A DNA stretch of 64,000 nt from Pandoraea commovens (GTDB taxonomy: Bacteria > Pseudomonadota > Gammaproteobacteria > Burkholderiales > Burkholderiaceae), in NCBI RefSeq assembly GCF_902459615.1, contig NZ_CABPSA010000002.1, forward strand, positions 806,001 through 870,000, written 5' to 3'. Shown here one piece after another: positions 1 to 7,515 of this stretch. The notes under the pieces were generated by a model. It was not told the DNA's origin and did no database searches. It saw only the letters and a list, made by a program, of their open reading frames with translations. Every line of letters begins with the position of its first letter. The first letter of the stretch is position 1. A program made the translations under genes and the position numbers.

Positions 1-72
1 GGTAGAACCGATCACCGCTTTGCGTCGCAACGCCGGATCGATGACCGGCGTACCGGCGGGGGTTGTCTGCAT
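1..72 (-). CDS. MFS transporter, metabolite:H+ symporter-like, N-terminus only
   Basis: Only the first 24 codons are in the window; the gene continues past the left edge. The N-terminus ends in RRKAVIGST, which resembles the stretch just before the first membrane helix of MHS-type (ShiA/ProP-like) MFS symporters, where it is usually followed by a GTVVEWYDF-like motif. The start is supported by a good ribosome binding site (AGGAGAG on the minus strand, positions 77-83) four bases upstream. The family call rests on a short stretch and the substrate cannot be told. Confidence 0.5.
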   Translation of the reverse strand, partial: MQTTPAGTPVIDPALRRKAVIGST

Positions 73-316
73 GTGCCTCTCCTGCTTGGTTGGGAGTGCC
101 GCAGTCGGATCGGTATGGACCGGCGCATCGCCGTCTGCACACGCGTCCGCTCTATGGCGGCGAATCCGGTTTAACGTCGTGTATACCTCTGTTCAAGTTA
201 CACGAGCACTCTAACGCAGGTTTGGAATGCACCACAACGGGTCAAAATTACGACCGAATCTTGCGTGAGACGGCGCATTTTACGCATGGAATGCGATAGC
301 TGAGGTCAGCGGGGTG

Positions 317-796
317 TCAGCGATTCCCCCTACTGCCTTTCCATCGATAGTCGCGCTGACCGACCCAGCCCCAGGTGCCCGTGGACGGATCGAACGCGTA
401 GCCTTCCCGATACTCGCTCGTATAGCAGCCACCCTTCTCGAGATAGCAGCGCTCGCGCAGGAAGTGCGCCGCGTCGCGCGACGAACGGGGTTGCGCTGGC
501 ACGATGACGACCGGTGCAGGCTGCACGATGACGGGCGCGGGTCGAACGATGGCAGGGGCGGGCGTGACGAGGACGGGCGCAGGTTGAACCAAGGCGGGAG
601 CGGGTGCCACGATGACCGGCGCAGGGTGAACGATGGCCGGTGCCGGGCCGACGATGACGGGTGCAGGCCGGACGTATGAGGATGGCGGTCCGAAGACCTG
701 CCAGTTGCCCGGATCTGCGGCAGCGCAACCCGTCAGGATCGCTGCGGCCGTGAGTCCGGCAAGACGCAATGTGATGCGAGAGAGGACGACATTCAT
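317..796 (-). CDS. Lipoprotein with Pro-Ala-Pro heptad repeats
   Basis: This 159-residue protein has a hydrophobic signal segment and a lipobox (LTGC, Cys24), so it should be lipidated and anchored in the envelope. Residues 44-98 consist of eight imperfect seven-residue units of the form x-PAP-x-I/L-V. The C-terminal 55 residues carry two cysteines (CYLEKGGCY), several Tyr/Trp/Gly residues and no domain I can name. The repeat looks like an extended spacer across the periplasm or peptidoglycan, with the C-terminal part as the working end. No neighbour suggests a specific job. Function unknown. Confidence 0.85.
   Translation of the reverse strand: MNVVLSRITLRLAGLTAAAILTGCAAADPGNWQVFGPPSSYVRPAPVIVGPAPAIVHPAPVIVAPAPALVQPAPVLVTPAPAIVRPAPVIVQPAPVVIVPAQPRSSRDAAHFLRERCYLEKGGCYTSEYREGYAFDPSTGTWGWVGQRDYRWKGSRGNR
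503..667 (-). repeat. 21-base imperfect tandem repeats encoding PAP heptads
   Basis: Eight tandem 21-base units inside the lipoprotein gene encode PAPVIVG, PAPAIVH, PAPVIVA and similar heptads. Units differ by a few bases, mostly at the seventh codon and third positions. Copy number could change by slippage or recombination without shifting the frame. Confidence 0.85.
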
Positions 797-886
797 TGGG
801 GCACCGCGTGTTAAGAAGGCGGGGCACTCTAACGCGCGAGGTCATGCATTTCCCCGTTTCGTCCTGCATTTTGGGGGATGTCCGAG

Positions 887-1717
887 TCAGCTGTCCCGGT
901 CTTTTGCCGCCTCGCGTGCCTGTCGTTGCGCCATCGTCGGCTTGCGCGGGGCGCGGGCGAACAGCATGTCGTAAAGCCAGCGCGGCAGGCATCGCATGCC
1001 AAAGGCCGCAACGCCCATCTGCCAAGGCAGCACAGCGAAGCGCTTGCCGCGTGCAATGGCCGCTGCCGCCTTGCGCGCGAACTTGTCCGCGTCCATCAGG
1101 AACGGCATCGGGAACGGATTGCCGTCGGTCATCGCTGTGCGGATGTAGCCCGGCGCAATCGTCACGACTGCCACCTTGTCCGCGCGCAGTTCGACGCGCA
1201 GGCTTTCGAGATACGTCATCGCCGCCGCCTTGGAGGCGCTGTACGCGCCGTGCCCCGGAAGACCGCGCACACCGGCCACGCTGCCGATGCCCACGAGCGT
1301 GCCGCGCTTGCGCTGACGCATCGGACCCACGAAGGGACTGAACGTCGCGACCATCGCCATCCAGTTGGTGTCCATGACGGAGGCGAAGTGCGGCAGATCC
1401 GCAGGGTCTTCCGTGTTCACGCCGTGGCTGATGCCCGCGTTGGCGATCACGATGTCCGGCACGCCGTGGCGCGCCATGAAGTCGCCCGCTGCCGCGCGCA
1501 GTGCGAGGGCGTCGCGCACGTCGAGCGCGTAGCAATGCACGGCATGCGGATGCGGCAACGTGGCGGCGAGATCGGTGAGCTTGTCGCCACGGCGTCCGAC
1601 GAGCCCGAGAATCGCCCCCTGCGCCGCGTAGTGACGCGCGAGCGCCTGCCCCAGCCCGCTGGACGCGCCGGTGATGAAAACCTTCGGTGATGTCGTATGT
1701 GCTGCCATTGTCGCCAT
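887..1717 (-). CDS. Short-chain dehydrogenase/reductase (SDR) family oxidoreductase
   Basis: A 276-residue classical SDR that should act as an NAD(P)H-dependent oxidoreductase in the cytoplasm. The cofactor-binding TGASSGLG lies at residues 16-23 of a Rossmann fold, NAG at 93-95, and the catalytic set is Ser146, Tyr159 and Lys163 (YSASK). The Arg-Arg pair after the second strand (GRRGDK) hints at NADP(H) preference. The C-terminal 40 residues are hydrophobic then basic (LYDMLFARAPRKP), as in SDRs of the DHRS7/YqjQ type that sit at membranes. The start is uncertain: ATG codons at 1717 and 1708 are both possible and neither has a clear ribosome binding site. Substrate unknown. Confidence 0.88.
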   Translation of the reverse strand: MATMAAHTTSPKVFITGASSGLGQALARHYAAQGAILGLVGRRGDKLTDLAATLPHPHAVHCYALDVRDALALRAAAGDFMARHGVPDIVIANAGISHGVNTEDPADLPHFASVMDTNWMAMVATFSPFVGPMRQRKRGTLVGIGSVAGVRGLPGHGAYSASKAAAMTYLESLRVELRADKVAVVTIAPGYIRTAMTDGNPFPMPFLMDADKFARKAAAAIARGKRFAVLPWQMGVAAFGMRCLPRWLYDMLFARAPRKPTMAQRQAREAAKDRDS

Positions 1718-1724
1718 AGAACGC

Positions 1725-1748
1725 AAAAGCCCGGCCGGGGCCGGGCTT
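1725..1748 (-). terminator. Rho-independent terminator downstream of dsbA
   Basis: A GC-rich hairpin (arms AGCCCGGCC / GGCCGGGCT) is followed on the minus strand by a short T run. It lies 15 bases past the dsbA stop and immediately before the SDR start, so it should separate the two same-strand genes. Confidence 0.7.
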
Positions 1749-1763
1749 CAGGAGCCGCGAAGC

Positions 1764-2462
1764 TTACATCTTCTTCGCGCGGATCTGATTGATGATCGAG
1801 TCGGCCGTCTTGAGCGCCGCGTCGAACGTCTGCTGTTCGGTCGTCGCCGGTTTGCCCTGCTTTTGCAGTGCGTCGCCCGACGTCGCCGGGGAGACGAGGT
1901 ACTTGCCCTGGATCGCGATCGTCGGCACGCCGTCGATCTTGTAGTCCTGCCAGGTCTTGTTGGCAATTTCCACCGGAGATTCCTTGCGTGCCATCGCCGG
2001 CTTGCCGGCAGCGTCATAAGCGTTGCCGTATGCGACCTTGTCGACGCCGAGCGTTGCGAGGAAGTCTGCTTGCGAGTCCTTGGTCAGCAGGTAGTTGTGC
2101 TTGACGTGGATTTCGTTGAAGACCTTCGGCGTGAGTTCTGCATCCTTACCCATGGCCACGAGCGCGAGGTACATGCGCGTATGCGGCTCGAAACGGCTCT
2201 GGAAGGCGACCGGCACGCGCTTGAACACGACGTCCTTGCCCTGCGCCTTGACCCACTTCTCCAGCGACGGCTCCAGCGCATTGCAATGCGGGCAGCCATA
2301 CCAGAAGAACTCGGTCACTTCGATCTTGCCCGGACCCGCCGTCAGCGGTTGCTGGGAAATCGTCAGATAGTCGGTCCCCGCGACCGGTGCTTCAGGCGAC
2401 GCCGAGGCGACACCCGAGAGGAAACCGAAAGAAATCAGAACGGCACCAAGAAGTTTTTTCAT
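1764..2462 (-). CDS. dsbA: Thiol:disulfide interchange protein DsbA
   Basis: Periplasmic dithiol oxidase that introduces disulfide bonds into exported proteins and is itself reoxidised by DsbB. The 232-residue product has a signal peptide (about residues 1-21), a thioredoxin fold with active-site Cys57-Pro-His-Cys60, and the cis-proline loop (GVPT) near the C-terminus, all typical of DsbA. The start at MKKLLGAVL gives a clean signal peptide; an in-frame start further upstream would add about 24 non-conserved residues. A terminator follows the gene, so it appears monocistronic with respect to the SDR gene downstream. Confidence 0.95.
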   Translation of the reverse strand: MKKLLGAVLISFGFLSGVASASPEAPVAGTDYLTISQQPLTAGPGKIEVTEFFWYGCPHCNALEPSLEKWVKAQGKDVVFKRVPVAFQSRFEPHTRMYLALVAMGKDAELTPKVFNEIHVKHNYLLTKDSQADFLATLGVDKVAYGNAYDAAGKPAMARKESPVEIANKTWQDYKIDGVPTIAIQGKYLVSPATSGDALQKQGKPATTEQQTFDAALKTADSIINQIRAKKM

Positions 2463-2706
2463 GATCTTTGTATAGGAGTGAGTCCAACACGCCGGTTTGT
2501 CCATCATCGGTGAGCGGCGCGCCAGCAAAACCATATCCCGGATTCAGCCAAATTAGCTAGTGCGTATGACCGGCGATGTCTCGCCGGGTTCAACGTCTCG
2601 TCAGCGTGGATATCGCCGGGCCCCCAATGATGCGGGCTTTTGCGAATCCTTGCCGGGCGGCGCTGAGCGAATGCTCAGGCAGTGCCCATGCGATGCGGCA
2701 GAAACA

Positions 2707-2736
2707 AAAGGCGTTGCCTTGTGGGGCAACGCCTTT
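2707..2736 (-). terminator. Terminator downstream of the argS/SPOR pair
   Basis: A 12-base-pair hairpin (AAAGGCGTTGCC / GGCAACGCCTTT, four-base core loop) starts six bases past the SPOR gene stop. On the minus strand it ends in TTTTGTTT. The region 2463-2706 between it and dsbA holds no gene I can support. Confidence 0.8.
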
Positions 2737-2741
2737 CGCGT

Positions 2742-3425
2742 TCATTGCTTCGTGAAGCGGATCACTGCCGTGTCGTACCCGCCGTCCTGCAGGCGTTGAC
2801 GCACGTGATTCATTTCGTCGAGCTTGCCGTACGGGCCGAGGCGCACACGATAGAGCGTGAGGCCGTTGGCGTCGCGCTGCGTGACCTTTGCCTCGAAGCC
2901 TGAGAGGGCCAGCTTGGCGCGCAGTTGCTCGGCGTCCGTTTGCGATTTGAACGCGCCGACTTGCAGGTAGTAACCCGTGCTGGCGTTATCCGTGGCGCTC
3001 GCGGGCGGCGTGGTCGGCGGAGCGACCGGCACCGTCGACTTGCCGTTGAGAATGTCGGCAGGCGAGGGCTTCGCCGGCGCGGTCGGGGCCGTCGGTGCAG
3101 AGGCGGTCGGCGGCGTCACTGGTGTTACCGGATTGCCCGGCACGAGCGGCGACGTTTCGGCTGCCGAAGGCGCTTCCGGCGCGGTGGAACCCGATGCGGC
3201 GCCCGGCAGCGGGGTGCGCGGCTGCAGCGACTTGTTCGGGTCCGGCGCCTGCGAGGCCGGCGAGTTCTCGGCCGGACGCGGCGGCGTCTTTTCGACGAAC
3301 GGGGTTGGCGTCTTCGTAATGTAGAGCGCGACGACGACGGCAACGGCCAGCCCAACGATCAGGCCGAGCACGATGCCCAGAAAAGTACCGCCCCGCTGGC
3401 GGGGTGGTCGACGTGTGTTTGCCAT
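2742..3425 (-). CDS. SPOR-domain membrane protein, FtsN-like
   Basis: A 227-residue bitopic inner-membrane protein. It has a basic cytoplasmic N-terminus, one membrane helix (about residues 14-37), a long Pro/Ala/Thr-rich linker (about 40-145) and a C-terminal SPOR domain (about 147-224, beginning YYLQVGAF). SPOR domains bind glycan strands stripped of stem peptides and target proteins to the septum. The layout matches FtsN, but SPOR proteins of this shape are common and FtsN identity is not shown. It lies 60 bases downstream of argS on the same strand, an arrangement common in Burkholderiales, and is probably co-transcribed. Confidence 0.88.
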   Translation of the reverse strand: MANTRRPPRQRGGTFLGIVLGLIVGLAVAVVVALYITKTPTPFVEKTPPRPAENSPASQAPDPNKSLQPRTPLPGAASGSTAPEAPSAAETSPLVPGNPVTPVTPPTASAPTAPTAPAKPSPADILNGKSTVPVAPPTTPPASATDNASTGYYLQVGAFKSQTDAEQLRAKLALSGFEAKVTQRDANGLTLYRVRLGPYGKLDEMNHVRQRLQDGGYDTAVIRFTKQ

Positions 3426-3485
3426 CGAGTCGATTCCGTCCTTACAGAGTTCCGATGCGTTTGCCGTTCGGAGTGGTTGGATAAC

Positions 3486-5249
3486 TTACATCTTGGCCGG
3501 GGCCGACACGCCCAGCACGGCAAGCCCGTTGCGCAGCACCTGACGCGTCGCCGCGAGCAGCGCGAGACGCGCATGCTTCACGGTCTCGTCGTCGACCAGC
3601 ACGCGATCCGAGTTGTAGAAGGAGTGGAACGCGCCGGCCAGATCCCGCAGATAGAAGGCCACGGCGTGCGGCGCAAGTTCCTCGGCGGCACGCGTGAGCA
3701 TGTCCGGGTACTCGGCGAGCAGTTGCAGCAGCGCGAGCGCGCGTTCGCTGTCGAGCGGCGCGAGATCGGTATTCGCCAGCGACGCCTCGTCACCCGCCCA
3801 CTGCGTGAGGATCGAGCAGATGCGCGCGTGGGCATATTGCACGTAATACACCGGGTTCTCGTCGTTCTGCTTGAGCGCGAGATCCACGTCGAACACGAAT
3901 TCCGTGTCTGCTTTGCGCGAAATTAGGAAGAAACGCACGGCGTCGCGGCCACGGCGCAGGGCATCTTCACGCTCGGCGGGGTCCGTCACCGGCGTTTCTG
4001 CCGTAATGCCGCCCGACCATTCGATCAGATCGCGCACCGTCACGTAGCTGCCTGCACGCTTGGAGATCTTCACCTCTTCGCCATTGCGCATGACGGTGAC
4101 CATCTTGTGCAGCACGTAGTCGGGGTAGCCCTTCGGAATGCCGATGCCCAGTGCCTGCAGACCGGCGCGCACGCGCGCGATGGTGCCGTGGTGGTCCGAG
4201 CCTTGCACGTTGATGACCTGATGGAAGCCACGGTCCCACTTGCGGGTGTGATACGCGACGTCCGGCACGAAGTACGTGTAGGTGCCGTCGGACTTGCGCA
4301 TCACGCGGTCCTTGTCGTCGCCGTAATCGGTCGTGCGCAGCCACAGCGCGCCTTCCTGTTCGTACGTCACGCCTGCATCGATGAGCGCCTGCACCGTGCG
4401 CTCGACGCTGCCGTCGGCGTACAGGGACGATTCGAGGTAGTACTGATCGAAGATGACACCGAACGTTTGCAGATCGATGTCCTGCTCGCGACGCAGATAG
4501 GCTACGGCGAAGGCGCGGATCGAGTCGATGTCTTCGACGCTGCCGCTGCCCGTGACGGGCGCGCCGTCGGAGGCCTGCACCGTCTTGCCCGCGAGGAAGT
4601 CCTGCGCGATGTCGCCGATGTAGTCGCCGTTGTAAGCCGATTCCGGCCATTCGGCGTCGCCCGGCTTGAAGCCACGGGCGCGTGCCTGCACGGAAGTCGC
4701 GAGCGTCTGGATCTGCACGCCGGCGTCGTTGTAGTAGAACTCGCGGTGCACCGGGCGGCCTTGTGTGCCGAGCAGTGCCGAGATCGTGTCGCCGAGCGCG
4801 GCCTGACGGCCGTGGCCGACGTGCAGCGGGCCGGTCGGGTTGGCCGAGACGAACTCGACGAGCACCGGAGCGGCTTCGTTGCTCGCGGCGCGACGACCAA
4901 AGGCAGCGCCTTCGGTCAGGATAGCGCGCGCGACCGATTGCTTGGCGGCGTTGGCCAGACGCAGGTTGATGAAGCCGGGACCGGCGATTTCGACGGCGTC
5001 GACGAGGCCTTTGGCGCGGGTGTCGGCGAGGATGGCGTCGGCAATCTTCTGGGCCAGTTCGCGCGGATTGGCGCGCAACGGCTTGGCGAGCTGCATGGCC
5101 ACGTTACAGGCCAGATCGCCGTGGGCGGCCACTTTGGGGCGTTCGAGCAGGATGACGGGCGCGGCAGGCGCGGTGCCGTCCGCAGGCATCAAACCGGCGA
5201 CGACGTCGCCGATCAGCGCGACGAGAGCATTCTTTTGTGCGGGTAGCAT
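3486..5249 (-). CDS. argS: Arginine--tRNA ligase
   Basis: Class I aminoacyl-tRNA synthetase that charges tRNA-Arg. The 587-residue product has the ArgS N-terminal additional domain, the HIGH-type signature HVGH at residues 143-146 within [12 protein letters not shown], a KMSKS-like loop (KISKRAG), and a C-terminal all-helical DALR anticodon-binding domain ending in the usual short tail. Length fits the family. It is followed on the same strand by the SPOR gene. An 18-base perfect palindrome lies 19 bases upstream of the start codon, in the probable 5' leader. Confidence 0.97.
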   Translation of the reverse strand: MLPAQKNALVALIGDVVAGLMPADGTAPAAPVILLERPKVAAHGDLACNVAMQLAKPLRANPRELAQKIADAILADTRAKGLVDAVEIAGPGFINLRLANAAKQSVARAILTEGAAFGRRAASNEAAPVLVEFVSANPTGPLHVGHGRQAALGDTISALLGTQGRPVHREFYYNDAGVQIQTLATSVQARARGFKPGDAEWPESAYNGDYIGDIAQDFLAGKTVQASDGAPVTGSGSVEDIDSIRAFAVAYLRREQDIDLQTFGVIFDQYYLESSLYADGSVERTVQALIDAGVTYEQEGALWLRTTDYGDDKDRVMRKSDGTYTYFVPDVAYHTRKWDRGFHQVINVQGSDHHGTIARVRAGLQALGIGIPKGYPDYVLHKMVTVMRNGEEVKISKRAGSYVTVRDLIEWSGGITAETPVTDPAEREDALRRGRDAVRFFLISRKADTEFVFDVDLALKQNDENPVYYVQYAHARICSILTQWAGDEASLANTDLAPLDSERALALLQLLAEYPDMLTRAAEELAPHAVAFYLRDLAGAFHSFYNSDRVLVDDETVKHARLALLAATRQVLRNGLAVLGVSAPAKM

Positions 5250-5268
5250 TGGCGGGTGTTTCGGGTGC

Positions 5269-5286
5269 GTCCGGACGCGTCCGGAC
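5269..5286. promoter_or_regulatory. Perfect 18-base palindrome in the argS leader
   Basis: Two tandem copies of GCGTCCGGAC occupy 5267-5286. Each contains the palindrome GTCCGGAC, and the 18 bases 5269-5286 are their own reverse complement. The element sits 19 bases before the argS start. It could be a protein-binding site or a stable hairpin in the leader RNA; nothing in the sequence decides between them. Confidence 0.5.
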
Positions 5287-5481
5287 AGGCAATTGAATCG
5301 TCAGCACCGGATTTTAACAGGTGTATGATGAAGTCACGGTGCCCGCCGGTACCCCTCATTGCGTAACAGGCTCACTCAGGCCACACTCAGGTGCCACGCA
5401 AGCGCCACACGACCCTCAGGCAGACGACGGGCCGTGGAGGTTCGGGGCGGCGGTGGTGATAACTCGAAAAGGGAGCCAACC

Positions 5482-5808
5482 ATGCTGGTAACGTTTAAGG
5501 CGCACTCATCGCAGAGGATCGACATGCTCGAGAATCTCGCGCAATGGCTGCTGGGTATCGTCGGCAAGAAGCTCGGCGAGCGCGGTGCGATCGGATCGGA
5601 CGAAACAGGCGAAGCCATCGCCAAGCTGGAAGCCGCGATTGCCGCGGACAAAGCCGTCGCCGACAAGGAAAACGAGGGCAAGAAGTCCGACGATCGTGAC
5701 GATGACAATCGTCTGCGCCTCTCGCAGCGCGCCTACCCGCTGCTGAACATGCTCAAGGAAGCGCAAGCTGAGAACTGCGCCGTGATGTGGGAAGTGAGCG
5801 CTAGATAG
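5482..5808 (+). CDS. DUF1840 domain-containing protein
   Basis: A 108-residue soluble protein of the DUF1840 family, seen almost only in betaproteobacteria. It begins MLVTFKAHSS, has a charged helical middle rich in Lys/Asp/Glu (about residues 55-80) and a conserved C-terminal stretch (RAYPLLNMLKEA). The start is set by GGGAG at 5471-5475. The gene is divergent from argS, followed by a strong terminator and probably monocistronic. Function unknown. Confidence 0.85.
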   Translation: MLVTFKAHSSQRIDMLENLAQWLLGIVGKKLGERGAIGSDETGEAIAKLEAAIAADKAVADKENEGKKSDDRDDDNRLRLSQRAYPLLNMLKEAQAENCAVMWEVSAR

Positions 5809-5847
5809 TCGTCTGGCGTCGCAGGCGGCATCGCCTGCGACGGCTAC

Positions 5848-5885
5848 AAAAAAAGCAGGCCGCGAATCGCGGGCCTGCTTTTTTT
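5848..5885 (+). terminator. Strong bidirectional rho-independent terminator
   Basis: A hairpin with arms AAAAAGCAGGCCCGCG-like / CGCGGGCCTGCTTTTT has A and T runs on both sides, so it can act on both strands. It lies 39 bases past the DUF1840 stop. A second small hairpin (GCAGGCG / CGCCTGC, 5821-5838) precedes it. Confidence 0.88.
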
Positions 5886-6030
5886 ATGTGCTTCGAGACA
5901 TGATCGGACCGGGCCGCCCCCGGGCGAGGGGTTTGAATCAGGCCGCGAGGGCCTGAGCAGTGGCGGCGCGGGTGCCGGTCCGAGGGAGGCGACGCCTGAA
6001 GCTACGACGTCGGTCCCGCTGGATACTCGC

Positions 6031-6357
6031 TTACTGGGCCTTGCCCGGAGCGTTATCCGGCGCGTTGGTCGCACCGTTGCCGGTGTTACCGTTACTCGGC
6101 GTCTTCTTGGTGCTGTGACGCGGCTTTTGGGCCTTCGAATTCGGGTGCGGATCCGACGGCGTCATCGTTTGCGCGCCCGGCGTCGGGGCCGACTGCCGCG
6201 CATTCGGGTTCGCCTGGCTAGGCATCGTGGCCGACGGGTCCGTCGTCGTGCCGCCGCCAGGACCGGCAGCGCCACCGCCCGCAGAGCCTTGAGCGAAACT
6301 CAGTGCCGAAGCACCGGCGAGGGTCAGGGCAGCAACCGAAATAATCAGCTTCTTCAT
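6031..6357 (-). CDS. Small secreted Gly/Pro/Asn-rich protein
   Basis: A 108-residue protein with a clear signal peptide (MKKLIISVAALTLAGASALS, cleavage probably after SFA) and a low-complexity mature part rich in Gly, Pro, Thr, Asn and Ala, with a basic patch (KAQKPRHSTKK). No domain is recognisable and it is probably disordered in the periplasm. The start is supported by AAGGAGT a few bases upstream. Function unknown. Confidence 0.75.
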   Translation of the reverse strand: MKKLIISVAALTLAGASALSFAQGSAGGGAAGPGGGTTTDPSATMPSQANPNARQSAPTPGAQTMTPSDPHPNSKAQKPRHSTKKTPSNGNTGNGATNAPDNAPGKAQ

Positions 6358-6555
6358 CAGATGGACTCCTTTGCTTTGCGTTGCACTGGGTAGGAACGTC
6401 TTTCGTGCAGGCATCACTTGCGTTAGTGAGATTCCAGTCTAAGAAGCTGCGACGTGCGGTGCTGTAAGGGTTTGTAATTGAATGTAATTCGGCTTTTTCC
6501 TAGGCCATTTCCCACGCATATGCGCGGGAGACGTCCCATCGTATTCGCCTATTGA

Positions 6556-7275
6556 TTAGTCATCCGAACGGCTTGACCAGAACACCTGATTCACGCCGGG
6601 CAGCGTTTCGAGATGATCGGTGAGGGCGTCGAGTTCGCCCGCCTTGACGGCCGTCGGCAACAGCAGTGCTTCGATTTCGACTTCCGCTTCGCCGAACGGA
6701 TGGATGTCGAGCGCGCGCACCGGATAGTTCGACGCTTCGAGCCACGCTTCCACCTTGTCGAGCACTTCACGCTGCGTAGTGCGGGCGCAGATGACGGACA
6801 ACGCATAGGTGGCTTCCGAGGTCGCCTCGTTGATCGGCGCGCGGTTGATACGGTTCACGACCGGGCGCAGCAGCGTGTTGGCGGCCAGCACGAAGAACGC
6901 CACGACGACCGCTTCGACGATCAGACTTGCCCCGGCGGCGGCCCCTACGGCGGCCGAGCCCCATAGCGTGGCGGCGGTGTTCAGGCCGCGTACCGACGCG
7001 CCGTCTTTCATGATCGCGCCCGCGCCGAGGAAGCCGACGCCCGACACCACATACGCAATCACACGCGTATCGCCCGGCATGAGCCGCATCGACAGATCGA
7101 CGAAGGCGGCCGCACCGACCGCCACAAGCACGTTGGTACGCAAACCCGCCGTTCGCTGGCGCACTTGCCGTTCCACGCCGATGATCGTGCCGAGGATAAA
7201 CGCGACGGCGAGCGAGATAAGCGTGTTGAGCAGCGGGAGGAGATGGAAATTCTGGATGCTGTGCAGTGCTTGCAT
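6556..7275 (-). CDS. MgtC/SapB family membrane protein
   Basis: About 239 residues, with four to five membrane helices in the N-terminal two thirds and a soluble ACT-like C-terminal domain (about 150-239). The MgtC signature is visible (GVERQVRQRTAGLRTN, then GFLGAGAIMKDG). MgtC proteins help bacteria cope with low magnesium and life in macrophages by restraining the F-type ATPase; whether this homologue does so is unknown. The start is uncertain: ATG at 7275 gives the usual N-terminus, but in-frame starts exist up to 7347. No operon partner is evident. Confidence 0.88.
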   Translation of the reverse strand: MQALHSIQNFHLLPLLNTLISLAVAFILGTIIGVERQVRQRTAGLRTNVLVAVGAAAFVDLSMRLMPGDTRVIAYVVSGVGFLGAGAIMKDGASVRGLNTAATLWGSAAVGAAAGASLIVEAVVVAFFVLAANTLLRPVVNRINRAPINEATSEATYALSVICARTTQREVLDKVEAWLEASNYPVRALDIHPFGEAEVEIEALLLPTAVKAGELDALTDHLETLPGVNQVFWSSRSDD

Positions 7276-7462
7276 GGAACGTCTCGACTTGAGGCGGCTG
7301 ACATGGGCGGGTGCAACGGGCCAGGCGGGCATGTTGCGCCGCCGCATTATGGCATTGGGTTCTGACGGACGGAAGTCATCCCGCCGGAATGGCGTTCAGG
7401 TATCACATGGCGAAACATGGGCCACACCGGGAAGGTGGGGCAGATGGGGCGGCGGTGCGCGG

Positions 7463-7500
7463 GACCGGCCATCGGACGTCACGTTCGACGATGGCCGGTC
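7463..7500. repeat. 12-base-pair inverted repeat downstream of metH
   Basis: Perfect arms GACCGGCCATCG / CGATGGCCGGTC are separated by 14 bases and start 16 bases past the stop of the distal metH gene. There is no T run after it, so it is terminator-like but not a classic intrinsic terminator. Confidence 0.55.
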
Positions 7501-7515
7501 TTGATGACAGTGTTG

